Origin: Gammaproteobacteria bacterium
GTDB lineage: Bacteria; Pseudomonadota; Gammaproteobacteria; Pseudomonadales; IMCC2047
Reading direction: 5' to 3'
Length of the DNA stretch: 64,000 nt
NCBI GenBank assembly: GCA_021773395.1
Contig: JAJFKB010000002.1
Location: 124,001 to 188,000 of the forward strand
Shown here: one piece after another, positions 17,271 to 25,838 of the stretch
Position numbering within the stretch: the first letter of the stretch is position 1
Layout: each line of letters starts with the position of its first letter
The notes under the pieces: model-generated
Database searches by the model: none
The model's input: only the letters and a program-made list of their open reading frames with translations
What the model was told of the DNA's origin: nothing
Translations under genes and position numbers: made by a program

Positions 17271-17290
17271 GCCGACCGGTAACAGTCGGC
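17271..17290 (-). terminator. Possible minus-strand terminator hairpin
   Basis: On the minus strand it reads GCCGAC-8-GTCGGC followed by TATTTTT, the form of an intrinsic terminator. No minus-strand gene is visible directly upstream, so it may end an unannotated RNA or be incidental. Confidence 0.35.
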
Positions 17291-17551
17291 TTAAGTTGGC
17301 GGGGTGCCAGAGGAAAGGTGGACACAAGGTCCTAAGGAGAAAAGTGGAAGGTGGGCGCTCAGCCTGGCGGCTGATGCGTCAGTTCTGCCCTGTGACGCAG
17401 TTCCCATTTCACCGAAGCAAGGGCGGGAGCCCCTTACCACATTACCGCTGTGGCGTGCGGATAGATTCGAAATATGAGGGCAGTATAAGAGCAGAAAACC
17501 TTTGCGTAACTTCGAAATTCGAGCGCGATACAGCGTGGTTACTGGCACAGA

Positions 17552-17594
17552 CGCCATCGTCACTACCCCGCTGCGCTCGGCAGTGACGATGGCG
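17552..17594. repeat. 43-base hairpin repeat, copy A (left of SPARTA)
   Basis: Perfect 13-base arms (CGCCATCGTCACT and AGTGACGATGGCG) around a 17-base loop. A copy with 4 differences out of 43 lies at 21221-21263 in the same orientation, so the two bracket the TIR-APAZ/Argonaute genes. Confidence 0.85.
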
Positions 17595-18071
17595 TAGATC
17601 GGGAATTTCGCAAATTTTACTGAAATCGAACGGATTTAATGCGGCAAAAGCGATCAGGGTCATGCGAAAACCTGACCACAGGGCTCACAACCACGTGACT
17701 TAAACATAACCGTGCGGGCTGCGCGAGCTAGAGGGCTCGCTTCGCAAGAACGTAATGGTTGTGGACTTGTGGACAGCTTTTTTCAACATCCCGAGAAATC
17801 AAATATTGCGTAATACCGCAAACTCATGTCACATTGCTCAATGCATAAATGATCTTGTACTATAGGCCGTTAATTATCGAGGTGTATAGGGAGGTAACTT
17901 GGTGATTGTTCCCTGAACCCCTTCCCTTTCCAGTACCTTTATAAAAAGATGAAGCGTTGTTTTTTTGGCTACAAGGGCCGTTTTCGCCCCAAAGCGGACA
18001 TTACCCTTAGGGATATAAATGCAACAGAATTCGGGAAAGCAAGGCTGATGAAGTGACAGGTGGATTAATAA

Positions 18072-19466
18072 TTGATTAGCGATAAAAGAAGGAGTTTGGT
18101 TTTCATTAGCCATGCTACGCCAGAGGACAATGAGTTTACCTATTGGCTTTCGACGCGATTGAAGTTGTTAGGTTATGAGGTTTGGTCTGATGTGACCCAA
18201 CTCTTTGGTGGCGAGAATTGGTGGGACGATATCGAAGAAGCCATCGATAAATTCACAATTAAGTTTATTCTTGTTATCACCAAGACAGCGCTATCTAAAC
18301 CTGGTGTTAAACGCGAACTTGATTTAGCCCTGAATGCAGAAGAAAATTATGATCTTCTAAGATTTGTCATACCCATAATAATTGATGACTCAAAGCCTGA
18401 AGCGCAGCCTTACGGCTTGTCAGATAGAAACATAGTCTTCTTCAATACTAATTGGGCTGACGGACTGAAAAAGCTTTCAAAACGGCTATTGGAAGATCTG
18501 GTTCCTAAGACTGAGAGTATCGCTACTGATTTGGGATCAGTTCTAAATTTACAGCGTAGTAATAATATAACTCTCACAGAAGAGCCGGGCTGCCTCCTAT
18601 CAAATTGGCTTTTAGTTGAAAGCCTACCCCCGAAGCTGTCTTTCTACAGCCTCCCGGTAAAAATTTCTGACTACAAAGAGACAGTGGCTGGTTTCCCCTG
18701 TCCTTGGTTTGAATATTCCGGTCGATTATCTACATTTGCTGACAAGTTCACTGTAAAGGGATATTTCGAAGATTGGGAAAACAGCATTTATCTGTACTCT
18801 GATTTGTACATGGATGAGATCAGTAAACTTGATGGTAAAGGCAAGTTAAATCTGACGACCAGTGAAGCCAATAAACGACTTAACTTCCTAATCTCTTCAT
18901 CCTGGGATAGGAATATGCGCAGCCTTGGCCTGAAAAACTATGACATGGCTAACGGCGTTGTGGCTTGGTTTTTCCCCTATGAAGACCCGTATATTGGAAA
19001 ATTGCAGCATCCGAATATAGACGGTGAGGTCAAACGTCGGGCAATTGTGGGCTACAGTAAAGCTAACAACGTATATTGGCATTACTGTGTCAGTATAAAG
19101 TCCCAGTTTGGACCACAGCCAAAGCTCACACTCATCCCCCATGTAGTTTTTACTGAAGATGGTTTCCATCCAATAAAAAACAGCCAAAAAATGCACACAT
19201 TGCGGCGACGGTTTTGCAAAAACTGGTGGAATCCTCGTTGGCGTGACATGTTGCTGACCTACCTGTATTTAGTTTCCGGCAAAGAGAAGACGATAAACCT
19301 TCCTGTAGGGAGTGACCAGTTTATTGAACTATGTGCCAGGCCGATGATATTGGATAGTCCGTTTAGCATTAGCTCATCTATTGAGGATCAGTTAGATGAA
19401 GATGACAAGGATGTTGTTGTAGAGTTTGAAGAGGAATCCGCAGGGGATGAGAATGGAGTTTTCTAG
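18072..19466 (+). CDS. TIR-APAZ protein of a SPARTA-type Argonaute system
   Basis: 464 residues. TTG start with AGGTGG eight bases upstream; no in-frame ATG precedes the TIR core. Residues about 8-140 form a TIR domain: first strand SLVFISHATPEDNEF, then YEVWSD, the WWDDIEEAI helix, and KPGVKRELDLAL, whose Glu82 is the probable NAD+-hydrolysing residue. Residues about 170-464 have the length and composition of an APAZ domain, which replaces the N/PAZ part of the Argonaute. In SPARTA the complex uses guide RNA to find invader DNA, oligomerises and depletes NAD+. The downstream Argonaute gene overlaps by 14 bases. Low GC relative to the ICE. Confidence 0.9.
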   Translation: MISDKRRSLVFISHATPEDNEFTYWLSTRLKLLGYEVWSDVTQLFGGENWWDDIEEAIDKFTIKFILVITKTALSKPGVKRELDLALNAEENYDLLRFVIPIIIDDSKPEAQPYGLSDRNIVFFNTNWADGLKKLSKRLLEDLVPKTESIATDLGSVLNLQRSNNITLTEEPGCLLSNWLLVESLPPKLSFYSLPVKISDYKETVAGFPCPWFEYSGRLSTFADKFTVKGYFEDWENSIYLYSDLYMDEISKLDGKGKLNLTTSEANKRLNFLISSSWDRNMRSLGLKNYDMANGVVAWFFPYEDPYIGKLQHPNIDGEVKRRAIVGYSKANNVYWHYCVSIKSQFGPQPKLTLIPHVVFTEDGFHPIKNSQKMHTLRRRFCKNWWNPRWRDMLLTYLYLVSGKEKTINLPVGSDQFIELCARPMILDSPFSISSSIEDQLDEDDKDVVVEFEEESAGDENGVF

Positions 19467-20979
19467 AAAAATAATTTTCCTAAAAGAACCTAAACTTTGT
19501 TTCCGTTTCGATCAGCAAACGGAATTCACTAAAGATGGGCTGACGTTGTTCGGCCCTCTAGATAGCGATCAAAACCCACCGCCCATGCGAGTTGGAGTTA
19601 TCGCCTCTCAACTGGGTTTAAAGCTTTATAAAAACTGGGTGAAATCGATTAATGGTTATCTCCCTCCCCTGAACACAACCAGGGAGCATCATGTAGGATT
19701 TCCCGGCTTTGAGGCAATCTTTGGTGTGCGTTGGCCAGAAAACCCAGCGAGTCAAATCATTATTTCAAATCAGGAAATACTTGATGCTATCCATATTCAG
19801 GATACTCACCAGGCAATTTACAAAACAGTTTCTCTATATGAAGACAAAATCAGGGCACATCGACAGGAGGAAGAACAGTCTGTAGATCTCTGGTTTATTG
19901 TGATTCCAGAAGAGGTTTATAAATTTGGTAGGCCGAACTCAAGAGTGCCCCGCACCTTGGCAAAAAATTCTCCCGTGCAAATGACAGAAGCGATGGCTGA
20001 TCGATTGGAGAATCAATTTTCATTTTGGGAAGAAGATCACGAGAATGCCGAAATATATAAGTACGAGAAGAATTTTCATAATCAGCTAAAAGCCCGGCTT
20101 TTGGACACACAGGAAGTTATTCAAGTCGTTCGTGAAACTTCGCTGGCTCCAGAAGAGTTCACAAATGCGGGTGGCAGGCCGATTCGACAAGTTCAGGATC
20201 CAGCTACCCTAGCTTGGAACCTATGCGTTGCCTCTTACTTTAAATCTTCGGGTCGGCCTTGGAAGTTGGCAGATGTTCGTGAAGGAGTGTGTTATGTGGG
20301 GCTTGTGTTTAAGCAGGATGTAACGGATAGGGATCCGCGAAATGCGTGTTGTGGCGCACAAATGTTTTTGGATTCGGGTGATGGGTTGGTTTTTAAAGGC
20401 GCAGTTGGTCCGTGGTATGTAGAAGAAACTGGTCAATATCATCTGAGTTATGAAAAGGCAAAATCCTTAGCTGAAATGATTGTCGACGCATATAAGAAGA
20501 AACACGGGTTTGCTCCTGGTGAACTTTTCATTCACGGCAAAACGTTTATTGATCAATATGAGTGGCAGGGGTTTTGCGATGGCGTTCCAGAAGAAACCAA
20601 CGTGGTGTGCATCCGAATTCAGGATGAAAGACAATTCAAATTATATGACGCTAGCAACCGGGCGGTACCTCGCGGTACAGCTTACTTACTGAGTTTCCAC
20701 CGAGCTTACCTTTGGACGAAAGGGTTTATCCCCAGGCTACAGACATACCCTGGTTGGGAGGTGCCGAAGCCACTGAGTATTGAAATAACGCGTGGCAATT
20801 GCGACTTGCAGCAGGTGCTACGCGATATTATGGGGCTTACGAAGGTAAATTTTAATGCGTGTTTATACTCAGATGGTGACCCAGTAACTCTCCGCTTTGC
20901 TGATAGAGTGGGAGAAATACTTACGGCGATTCCTGATGCAGCCAAAGTACCTCCGCTTCCTTTTAAGCACTATATCTAA
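19453..20979 (+). CDS. Short prokaryotic Argonaute (MID-PIWI) of a SPARTA-type system
   Basis: 508 residues from the ATG at 19453 (AGGGG six bases upstream). The length is that of short Argonautes made of MID and PIWI only. Visible PIWI features are the strand-rich core CYVGLVFKQ, FIHGKTFIDQYEWQGFCDG, the guide-end-binding-like RGTAYLLSFHRAYLWTKGF and the C-terminal hydrophobic end. I see no clear DEDX slicer tetrad, as expected for short, catalytically inactive Argonautes. It overlaps the TIR-APAZ gene, so the two are co-translated and should form the heterodimer that senses invading DNA. Confidence 0.9.
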   Translation: MEFSRKIIFLKEPKLCFRFDQQTEFTKDGLTLFGPLDSDQNPPPMRVGVIASQLGLKLYKNWVKSINGYLPPLNTTREHHVGFPGFEAIFGVRWPENPASQIIISNQEILDAIHIQDTHQAIYKTVSLYEDKIRAHRQEEEQSVDLWFIVIPEEVYKFGRPNSRVPRTLAKNSPVQMTEAMADRLENQFSFWEEDHENAEIYKYEKNFHNQLKARLLDTQEVIQVVRETSLAPEEFTNAGGRPIRQVQDPATLAWNLCVASYFKSSGRPWKLADVREGVCYVGLVFKQDVTDRDPRNACCGAQMFLDSGDGLVFKGAVGPWYVEETGQYHLSYEKAKSLAEMIVDAYKKKHGFAPGELFIHGKTFIDQYEWQGFCDGVPEETNVVCIRIQDERQFKLYDASNRAVPRGTAYLLSFHRAYLWTKGFIPRLQTYPGWEVPKPLSIEITRGNCDLQQVLRDIMGLTKVNFNACLYSDGDPVTLRFADRVGEILTAIPDAAKVPPLPFKHYI

Positions 20980-21493
20980 TGGATATGGTACTGACAGGTA
21001 GAATCGAAAAATAGCGCCAAACAATACCTAAAATGTCCGCTTATGGCGATTCCAGACAATGAAAAAAGTCGACATGTGAATTTTCAACCGTCCAGCCCCA
21101 TCCCGGTTCAATTCCCAAAAAGCACTTTGAGCTTTGTCGGTACGTATGCCGGTACGCCTCAAAAATTGAACCGAGTGAATTTCGCGAGCGCGTAATAAGA
21201 TAGTCAGACGATTAAAATCCCGCCTTCGTCACTACCCCGCTGCTCTCGGCAGTGACGAGGGCCACATTGGTCAACGCATCAAAGCGCACGCCAGACTAAG
21301 GCCTGTCATGAACGATAAACAAGCCGATCCGTTCGATCTATTGTTTCAATGAAACCATAGTCAAAACGTAGAATAATTAGGATATTGGCACTTTCAGGCG
21401 ACAGCAGTAGTGCGCAAAAAGACAGGTGGGAAAGGTAGAGGTGCCACTTTTATCCCAAGTGGCCAGGGCAAGGAGCCGATTCGATCGGCGATG
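20980..21493. other. Intergenic region right of SPARTA
   Basis: 514 bases without a supported gene. It contains the second 43-base hairpin at 21221-21263. The rest has no clear promoter or terminator by eye. Composition returns to that of the ICE backbone in this interval, so the right edge of the cargo is probably here. Confidence 0.5.
21221..21263. repeat. 43-base hairpin repeat, copy B (right of SPARTA)
   Basis: Same orientation and length as copy A at 17552-17594, with 39 of 43 bases identical. The core CGTCACTACCCCGCTGC is unchanged. Its outer stem is slightly imperfect (CTTCG against CGAGG), so copy A is the better-preserved hairpin. Confidence 0.85.
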
Positions 21494-21916
21494 TTAATCT
21501 TCGGTGGGCAACATGATCGTAACGACCGATTCACCGGCATCGCCGGGACCAACCATCAGTTTCAAGCGCACCTCTTCAGCCTTTATCGAGTGGCCGTCTC
21601 TGGGTACTCGGTATAACGAGAACAGTAATCGATCACCGGGATCCGTGGTTGAGCGAATGGCGTAAAATGCCAAAAACAGCACATCCCACAAACGACCCGA
21701 CTCATCCTGGTGCACCTGAAAGCGATTATCCCGCTCCGTCCAGGCTACGCAATCACACCAAGCTGCAAGGGTGATTGCCACCGGCCATTTGAAACCCGCT
21801 TCATGTGCTACGTCGGTAACGTCAACTAACACACCATCTTCGATAGCCTGTGCTCGGCTGTAGCATGATATGACAGGACCAAAGCTGTCTTCCAATGCTG
21901 TTTTATCTGAGTTCAT
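21494..21916 (-). CDS. DUF6573-like ICE protein
   Basis: 140 residues from ATG 21916, chosen because AGGGAG lies 8 bases upstream. A longer frame to 21991 lacks support and would run through two hairpins. The sequence ALEDSFGPVISCYSRAQAIEDGVLVDVTDVAHEAGFKWPVAIT is typical of DUF6573, found on plasmids and ICEs. A second half contains GDRLLFSLYRVPRD. Soluble, function unknown. It is the last gene of the leftward stabilisation/replication block. Its ribosome binding site lies in the arm of a hairpin (21924-21956). Confidence 0.75.
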   Translation of the reverse strand: MNSDKTALEDSFGPVISCYSRAQAIEDGVLVDVTDVAHEAGFKWPVAITLAAWCDCVAWTERDNRFQVHQDESGRLWDVLFLAFYAIRSTTDPGDRLLFSLYRVPRDGHSIKAEEVRLKLMVGPGDAGESVVTIMLPTED

Positions 21917-21923
21917 AAAGTTT

Positions 21924-21956
21924 CTCCCTGAGGATATAAGTAGAATATTCAGGGAG
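21924..21956 (-). promoter_or_regulatory. Hairpin covering the ribosome binding site of the DUF6573 gene
   Basis: CTCCCTGA (21924-21931) and TCAGGGAG (21949-21956) form a perfect 8-base stem. On the minus-strand mRNA, the arm nearest the start carries AGGGAG, the only plausible Shine-Dalgarno for the ATG at 21916. The stem would hide it. Regulation by structure is inferred. Confidence 0.5.
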
Positions 21957-21965
21957 TCCCTCCTT

Positions 21966-21995
21966 CCCAATGGGAAGCAGGAACTTCCCATTGGG
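21966..21995 (-). terminator. Perfect 12-base inverted repeat between radC and DUF6573 genes
   Basis: CCCAATGGGAAG and CTTCCCATTGGG pair perfectly around a 6-base loop, 17 bases after the RadC stop. No T-run follows on either strand, so it could be an mRNA-processing or attenuation stem instead of a simple terminator. Confidence 0.4.
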
Positions 21996-22011
21996 TTGAG
22001 TAAATTGTATT

Positions 22012-22530
22012 TCAGAGCAATCCCGTTTCGGCAAACGAAACCGTCTCACCCACTGTGACCACAATGTGATCCAGTACGCGGATGTCAACGAGTGCCAACG
22101 CTTCTTTCAAACGCTTGGTCATCGCTTCGTCCGCGTGACTGGGCTCGGCGACACCACTCGGGTGATTATGAAAAAACATCACCGCTGCCGCGTTTAGTGT
22201 CAGTGCTTGCTGTACCACTACACGGGGGTAAACCGATGCCCCGTTAATGGTGCCATGAAACAGCTCGGCCGTTTCGATCACACGATGCCGGTTGTCCAGA
22301 AACAAGCAACCAAAGACTTCTGCTTTACGATCGGCCAACAACATCCGCAAGTAATCACAGGTTTCATTGGGGCTTGGCAGCGCAACGCCTGGCTGGTGCC
22401 GCTCCTGTAATACCGCAAAGGCCAGCGCCAGCAGAGATTGCTTTTCAGGATCGCTTAGCGTTTGGCTTTTAATCGCTACAAAACGGTTTTGCGTTTTCAC
22501 CTTTGCAGGCGAAGAGGTAGAAGCCATCAT
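22012..22530 (-). CDS. RadC-like JAB-domain protein (ICE type)
   Basis: 172 residues from the first of two tandem ATGs, with AGGGAG six bases upstream; a longer frame to 22623 has no such site. The JAB/MPN metal motif is clear: the upstream Glu region, then FFHNHPSG with SHAD following (about residues 117-131). The C-terminus DIRVLDHIVVTVGETVSFAETGLL is typical of RadC. Chromosomal RadC proteins carry an extra helix-hairpin-helix domain, which is missing here as in most plasmid and ICE versions. Proposed anti-restriction or repair roles are unproven. Confidence 0.9.
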   Translation of the reverse strand: MMASTSSPAKVKTQNRFVAIKSQTLSDPEKQSLLALAFAVLQERHQPGVALPSPNETCDYLRMLLADRKAEVFGCLFLDNRHRVIETAELFHGTINGASVYPRVVVQQALTLNAAAVMFFHNHPSGVAEPSHADEAMTKRLKEALALVDIRVLDHIVVTVGETVSFAETGLL

Positions 22531-22632
22531 GGGTCTCCCTAAATGGCGCGAGGAGATCCATTCCGCGAGGGATAGGCTCCCTCGCTGGGTTGAAAGATTG
22601 GCCGCATCCAGCGATGCCGCCAATGATTGCTA

Positions 22633-23061
22633 TTAGGCGGTGGCCTTTCCGGCCGCCGGTTCCGGCGCTGGAAAGGGTTGTCCTTCCACTTTGATCCATA
22701 GGAATCGCAGTAATCGGGACTTCAGTCCAATGCCGGTTGTTCCAGCCTGATCGCCCTGTTTAAAGGTGAAGGTCTCAGCCTGTAAATCACTGAGGTGAAA
22801 GCCCACCAGCACTTTCATGTCCGCATCGACTGCACGCTTCAACTGGCGCACCAGATCCTTCGCTTCTTCGCCCGACACAATACAGTCAAAATGCGTGTGC
22901 TGGACGTTATCGGCGGCCCCTCGTAGCGCTGCGATCGTGACACTGAGAAAGGGAATCCCATTCTCGGGCGTCACTTCGCGAACCCGGTTAAGGTAACCGA
23001 TACCTTTGATATCCAGATCGAAATACTTCGGTTTTTCAGCTGTAGTTCGTCTATTGGTCAT
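22633..23061 (-). CDS. DUF3577 (STY4534 family) ICE protein
   Basis: 142 residues. The sequence FDLDIKGIGYLNRVREV, PFLSVTIAALRGAADN and FDCIVSGEEAKDLVRQLKRAVDADMKVLVGFHLSDL is characteristic of DUF3577. The Ala/Pro-rich C-terminal tail is variable. It may be an OB-fold, single-strand-binding-like protein, judging by the strand pattern and its usual neighbours (ssb and topoisomerase genes). It lies between the ParM-like gene and radC. Confidence 0.85.
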   Translation of the reverse strand: MTNRRTTAEKPKYFDLDIKGIGYLNRVREVTPENGIPFLSVTIAALRGAADNVQHTHFDCIVSGEEAKDLVRQLKRAVDADMKVLVGFHLSDLQAETFTFKQGDQAGTTGIGLKSRLLRFLWIKVEGQPFPAPEPAAGKATA

Positions 23062-23243
23062 AACACAATCTCCTTAAATCAAATGAAATACCGGAGAATG
23101 TCATTCCCTAACGGGATAACATCTCCCGGCAGGGTGGGTGAATTGGGAAGATTCCCGATGGATTGACGGTAAACCGCGGTATTCTTTGCACAATCCTTGA
23201 ATACCTTGCTTTGCCACTGAGACCGCAGTGGCCACGTACAAAG

Positions 23244-24362
23244 TCATCGCCCGTAATTGGGTTGCTCCTCACACACATACTGCAGATACTTAAGCATCCC
23301 GCGCGCATTGGCAAAGGCGGGTTGCTCGATGATCTGCTGATTGGGAAACCAGTTCGCAATCTCCTTCGCCAGTGCGGCACTACCACCACCGACAAAGAGC
23401 ACACGATCCAGTTCAGCGCCTTGCCCCAGCAAACGGCGGGTTTCAGCATAGAGGCGCTCGACCAACTCACCCTGTGCGATCTGGATCAATTCTGAAATAT
23501 TGTGTGCTTTACCGTGTAACCGAATCGACTGATGAGTCATCGCCGCCGCTACCCGTTGCTCACTTAAGCTGTCCAGGCCAAAGGTATCCTGAATCCCCTG
23601 GGCAATTTGCTGTTTCACATCCAGCAGGCCCCGGTTTAAAGAACCGGATGCGCCGTGAACAACCCCTTGATCCTGCACCACCACATAATCGGTGGTGCGC
23701 CCGCCGATATCGACGATAGCGATCGGTGCGTTGACGCGATCGGCATCCAAGGATACGCCCTCCTGCGATGTGAGGATGACATAGTCATACCAAGCCGCTA
23801 AGGCTTCCGGGATCACCTCATGAAAGGCCACACTGGCCGGCAGTATCGGCCGCGGACGCTGTTTACCTTGCCGGGGGAAAGGTCTGACGGGAAGCTTGAG
23901 GTTGTCGCATTTATTTGCGATGGCTTCTGTTCGGCGTTGCCCATCATGACGGTAAAAAGCGCGCACCGGCAAACCGGAAACCAGGTGCAGGGTTTGGCCG
24001 GCCAAACCGGCAGATTGCAGGGCATGTTGCACAATAACCCGGTTTAATCCGGAGGTAACATACCCGTCAAAGTGCGTCGGTTCGCCGTCCACTGCCCCCG
24101 CTGAATAGATCGTGCCCTGGGTTTCATATTCAAAGATGGTTTGCTCGGCTTCGCGCATCCAGGTAACCCCGGCCTGGCCTAACCGGGCACGCGAAGGGAT
24201 AGCCAACAATCGGCCATCCGCCAAGGCGAGTTTGGTATCGGCATAACCGTCGTCAAGCCCTAAGCGGGTAACGGTCGGCGTCTGGGATTGCGGCACGGTC
24301 ATCGGCGGCATAGGGTGTTTGGTCGCATCCTGCACAATATTGATTTCCTGATCTTTTGGCAT
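23244..24362 (-). CDS. ParM/StbA-like actin-family partition protein
   Basis: 372 residues from the ATG at 24362 (alternative ATG at 24377). Actin-fold ATPase motifs are visible: phosphate-1 RLGLDDGYADTKLALADG, phosphate-2 IAIVDIGGRTTDYVVVQDQG, and the adenosine motif LFVGGGSAALA followed by QPAFANARGMLKYLQY at the C-terminus. ParM-type proteins form filaments that push DNA copies apart. It is unusual in a PFGI-1-class ICE, where a ParA is expected. A small gene just upstream may encode the adaptor. This suggests that the excised circle is actively partitioned. Confidence 0.9.
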   Translation of the reverse strand: MPKDQEINIVQDATKHPMPPMTVPQSQTPTVTRLGLDDGYADTKLALADGRLLAIPSRARLGQAGVTWMREAEQTIFEYETQGTIYSAGAVDGEPTHFDGYVTSGLNRVIVQHALQSAGLAGQTLHLVSGLPVRAFYRHDGQRRTEAIANKCDNLKLPVRPFPRQGKQRPRPILPASVAFHEVIPEALAAWYDYVILTSQEGVSLDADRVNAPIAIVDIGGRTTDYVVVQDQGVVHGASGSLNRGLLDVKQQIAQGIQDTFGLDSLSEQRVAAAMTHQSIRLHGKAHNISELIQIAQGELVERLYAETRRLLGQGAELDRVLFVGGGSAALAKEIANWFPNQQIIEQPAFANARGMLKYLQYVCEEQPNYGR

Positions 24363-24402
24363 CCGTTCTTCTCTCATTAAAGTATCGATGGGGTGGACGG
24401 CA

Positions 24403-24783
24403 TCAGCCCACGACCTGGCCTAACGCGGCAAAGGGCTTGTAATTGGGCTTTTCCGATCCGTCAGCGTTCAGGGATTCTTTCACACTCGGCGCGAGCGATG
24501 CGGTCGTTGAGGCCGGTGGTTGACTTTGCTTGCGCCGGGTCATCAGCCAATGTACATAGCCTTCCTGACTTGCACCGGTATTCAGTGACGGCCAGTCAGC
24601 ACCGCCCTCGCCGGCCTTGAGCAGCTGGCATTCAAATAAAAAGCCGCTCACCATCAAGTGTCGCAGCCAATCCTCCCGTCGTTTTTCGGGTATTTTGGAG
24701 CAACGGTTGAGTAGCAGCGATTCGATGGCAATACGCGCATCAAGGATAAAGCTGACCGTTTGTTGCGCTCCTGTGGTTGACAT
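24403..24783 (-). CDS. Small protein upstream of the ParM-like gene, possible ParR/StbB-type adaptor
   Basis: 126 residues, soluble. The N-terminal half is helical (VSFILDARIAIESLLLNRCSKIPEKRREDWLRHLMVSGFLFE) and the C-terminal half is a disordered, Ser/Ala/Gln-rich tail. Position 40 bases before the ParM gene on the same strand, the size and the tail all fit a ParR/StbB-like adaptor, which binds a centromere and the filament end. No ribbon-helix-helix signature can be asserted by eye, so this is inferred from context. Confidence 0.65.
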   Translation of the reverse strand: MSTTGAQQTVSFILDARIAIESLLLNRCSKIPEKRREDWLRHLMVSGFLFECQLLKAGEGGADWPSLNTGASQEGYVHWLMTRRKQSQPPASTTASLAPSVKESLNADGSEKPNYKPFAALGQVVG

Positions 24784-24892
24784 GTTTATTGATTCCGGTG
24801 AGGAAAGATGTTCCGGTATTATGGGGATTTACCCTTCTATTTCGAGGCGATATCCCCTCAGTGAGCGACGTCGTTTTCGCTCGCAAAGCGGT

Positions 24893-25681
24893 TTACTCGC
24901 GCTTGGGCAGAGTAGCGTCCGGTGGCATCGGTTTTTCCGCAAGTGAATCCTGGCGTGTAGCGGTGCGGGAATCGGTCCTTGTTTGCCGTGCTGTTCGCGA
25001 TTGCGGCGCCAGAAGCGCCCGTTGTTGTCCATTGAGAATCGCCTCGGGAATCACACCCATCAGCGCTTGTGCCTGCTGTGCCGGAGCCGTGTTTTGCTCG
25101 ACGGCGATTTTATCGATACCCAGAAAACGGTAGCGCTGCGGCACCAGAAAGGTTGCGCGTATGCTGCGCTCACAGCGCCCGACATCCTGCGCTTGTTCCG
25201 GTGTACATGCCAAGCCGATATGAATAAGCGTGCGTTGGCCACACACCAAGCGGTCATATTCCGCCAGCATCTGCGCCCCTAAAAATGCATAGGGATTAGC
25301 GAACTGTAAGACGATCTGCTCAGGGTGAGTGGCGGCCACATCACCGATATCCAATGCACAATCTTGCTGCAAACGCCGGGTCGCCGCTTCATGGGTTTGG
25401 CGGATTAAGCCACGTGTCTGTTTTAGCGATTGCTCCACTTCCCATAACCACCAATGGGCATAGGGGTCCTCCGCTTTGGCACCCTGCCACAGGGTTTTGA
25501 GTTTTTCCGCAAAGCCCAAGAGCCCGAGGATGGGTGGGACGCCTTCGCTGCCTCGGCGGCCATGCACCAGCCTTAACGCCGGGTGAGTCTGGAGAGTGAG
25601 CGTGATGCGGCCGCGTAGTACCCCCAATGCCGTCTTAGCTGGATGATTCTTTGCTGTTACAGTCTTGTGGATCGGAACCAT
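24893..25681 (-). CDS. ICE protein, TIGR03761 (PFL_4669) family
   Basis: 262 residues from the ATG at 25681, eight bases after AGGAG; the frame extends to 25825 without a better site. Family features include LRGRITLTLQTHPALRLVHGRRG, PPILGLLGFAEKLKTLWQGAKAEDPYAHWWLWEVE and LQFANPYAFLGAQMLAEYDRLVC. The C-terminal 40 residues are Arg/Thr/Gln-rich and poorly conserved. It is probably a DNA-metabolism accessory of the element, since it always sits beside the replication gene. Function unknown. Confidence 0.85.
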   Translation of the reverse strand: MVPIHKTVTAKNHPAKTALGVLRGRITLTLQTHPALRLVHGRRGSEGVPPILGLLGFAEKLKTLWQGAKAEDPYAHWWLWEVEQSLKQTRGLIRQTHEAATRRLQQDCALDIGDVAATHPEQIVLQFANPYAFLGAQMLAEYDRLVCGQRTLIHIGLACTPEQAQDVGRCERSIRATFLVPQRYRFLGIDKIAVEQNTAPAQQAQALMGVIPEAILNGQQRALLAPQSRTARQTRTDSRTATRQDSLAEKPMPPDATLPKRE

Positions 25682-25838
25682 CGGCATCACTCCTGGATGA
25701 TAAATAGGGGCATCTATCAATCCACAGGCCACCATGATCCACAATGGGATATGTCGACAGGTGCCGTTGGCGTTAGTTTTTGTGGAAAGTCGATCGAAAG
25801 CACCGTGCTGAAGCCGCGCTTTCAAAGTGCTGACAGTG

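Larger units (their letters stand above)
16989..18071. other. 1.08-kb non-coding region with several hairpins between recombinase and SPARTA
   Basis: No convincing gene on either strand. It holds several inverted repeats: GGTGA-AAGAG-TCACC at 17182-17196, CCGCG-CAAAA-CGCGG at 17242-17256, a hairpin at 17271-17290, the 43-base repeat at 17552-17594, and GCGAGC-6-GCTCGC at 17723-17740. The decamer TGAAAGAGTC occurs twice around 17163-17193. Composition drops in GC from about 17800 rightwards, marking the edge of the SPARTA cargo. A transfer origin or leader for the recombinase is possible. Confidence 0.5.

Noticed and set aside
17291-17586. Overlapping frames of 90-96 residues on both strands
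   Set aside because: No start site with ribosome binding sequence, low-complexity translation, and the stretch includes the 43-base hairpin. Treated as non-coding.
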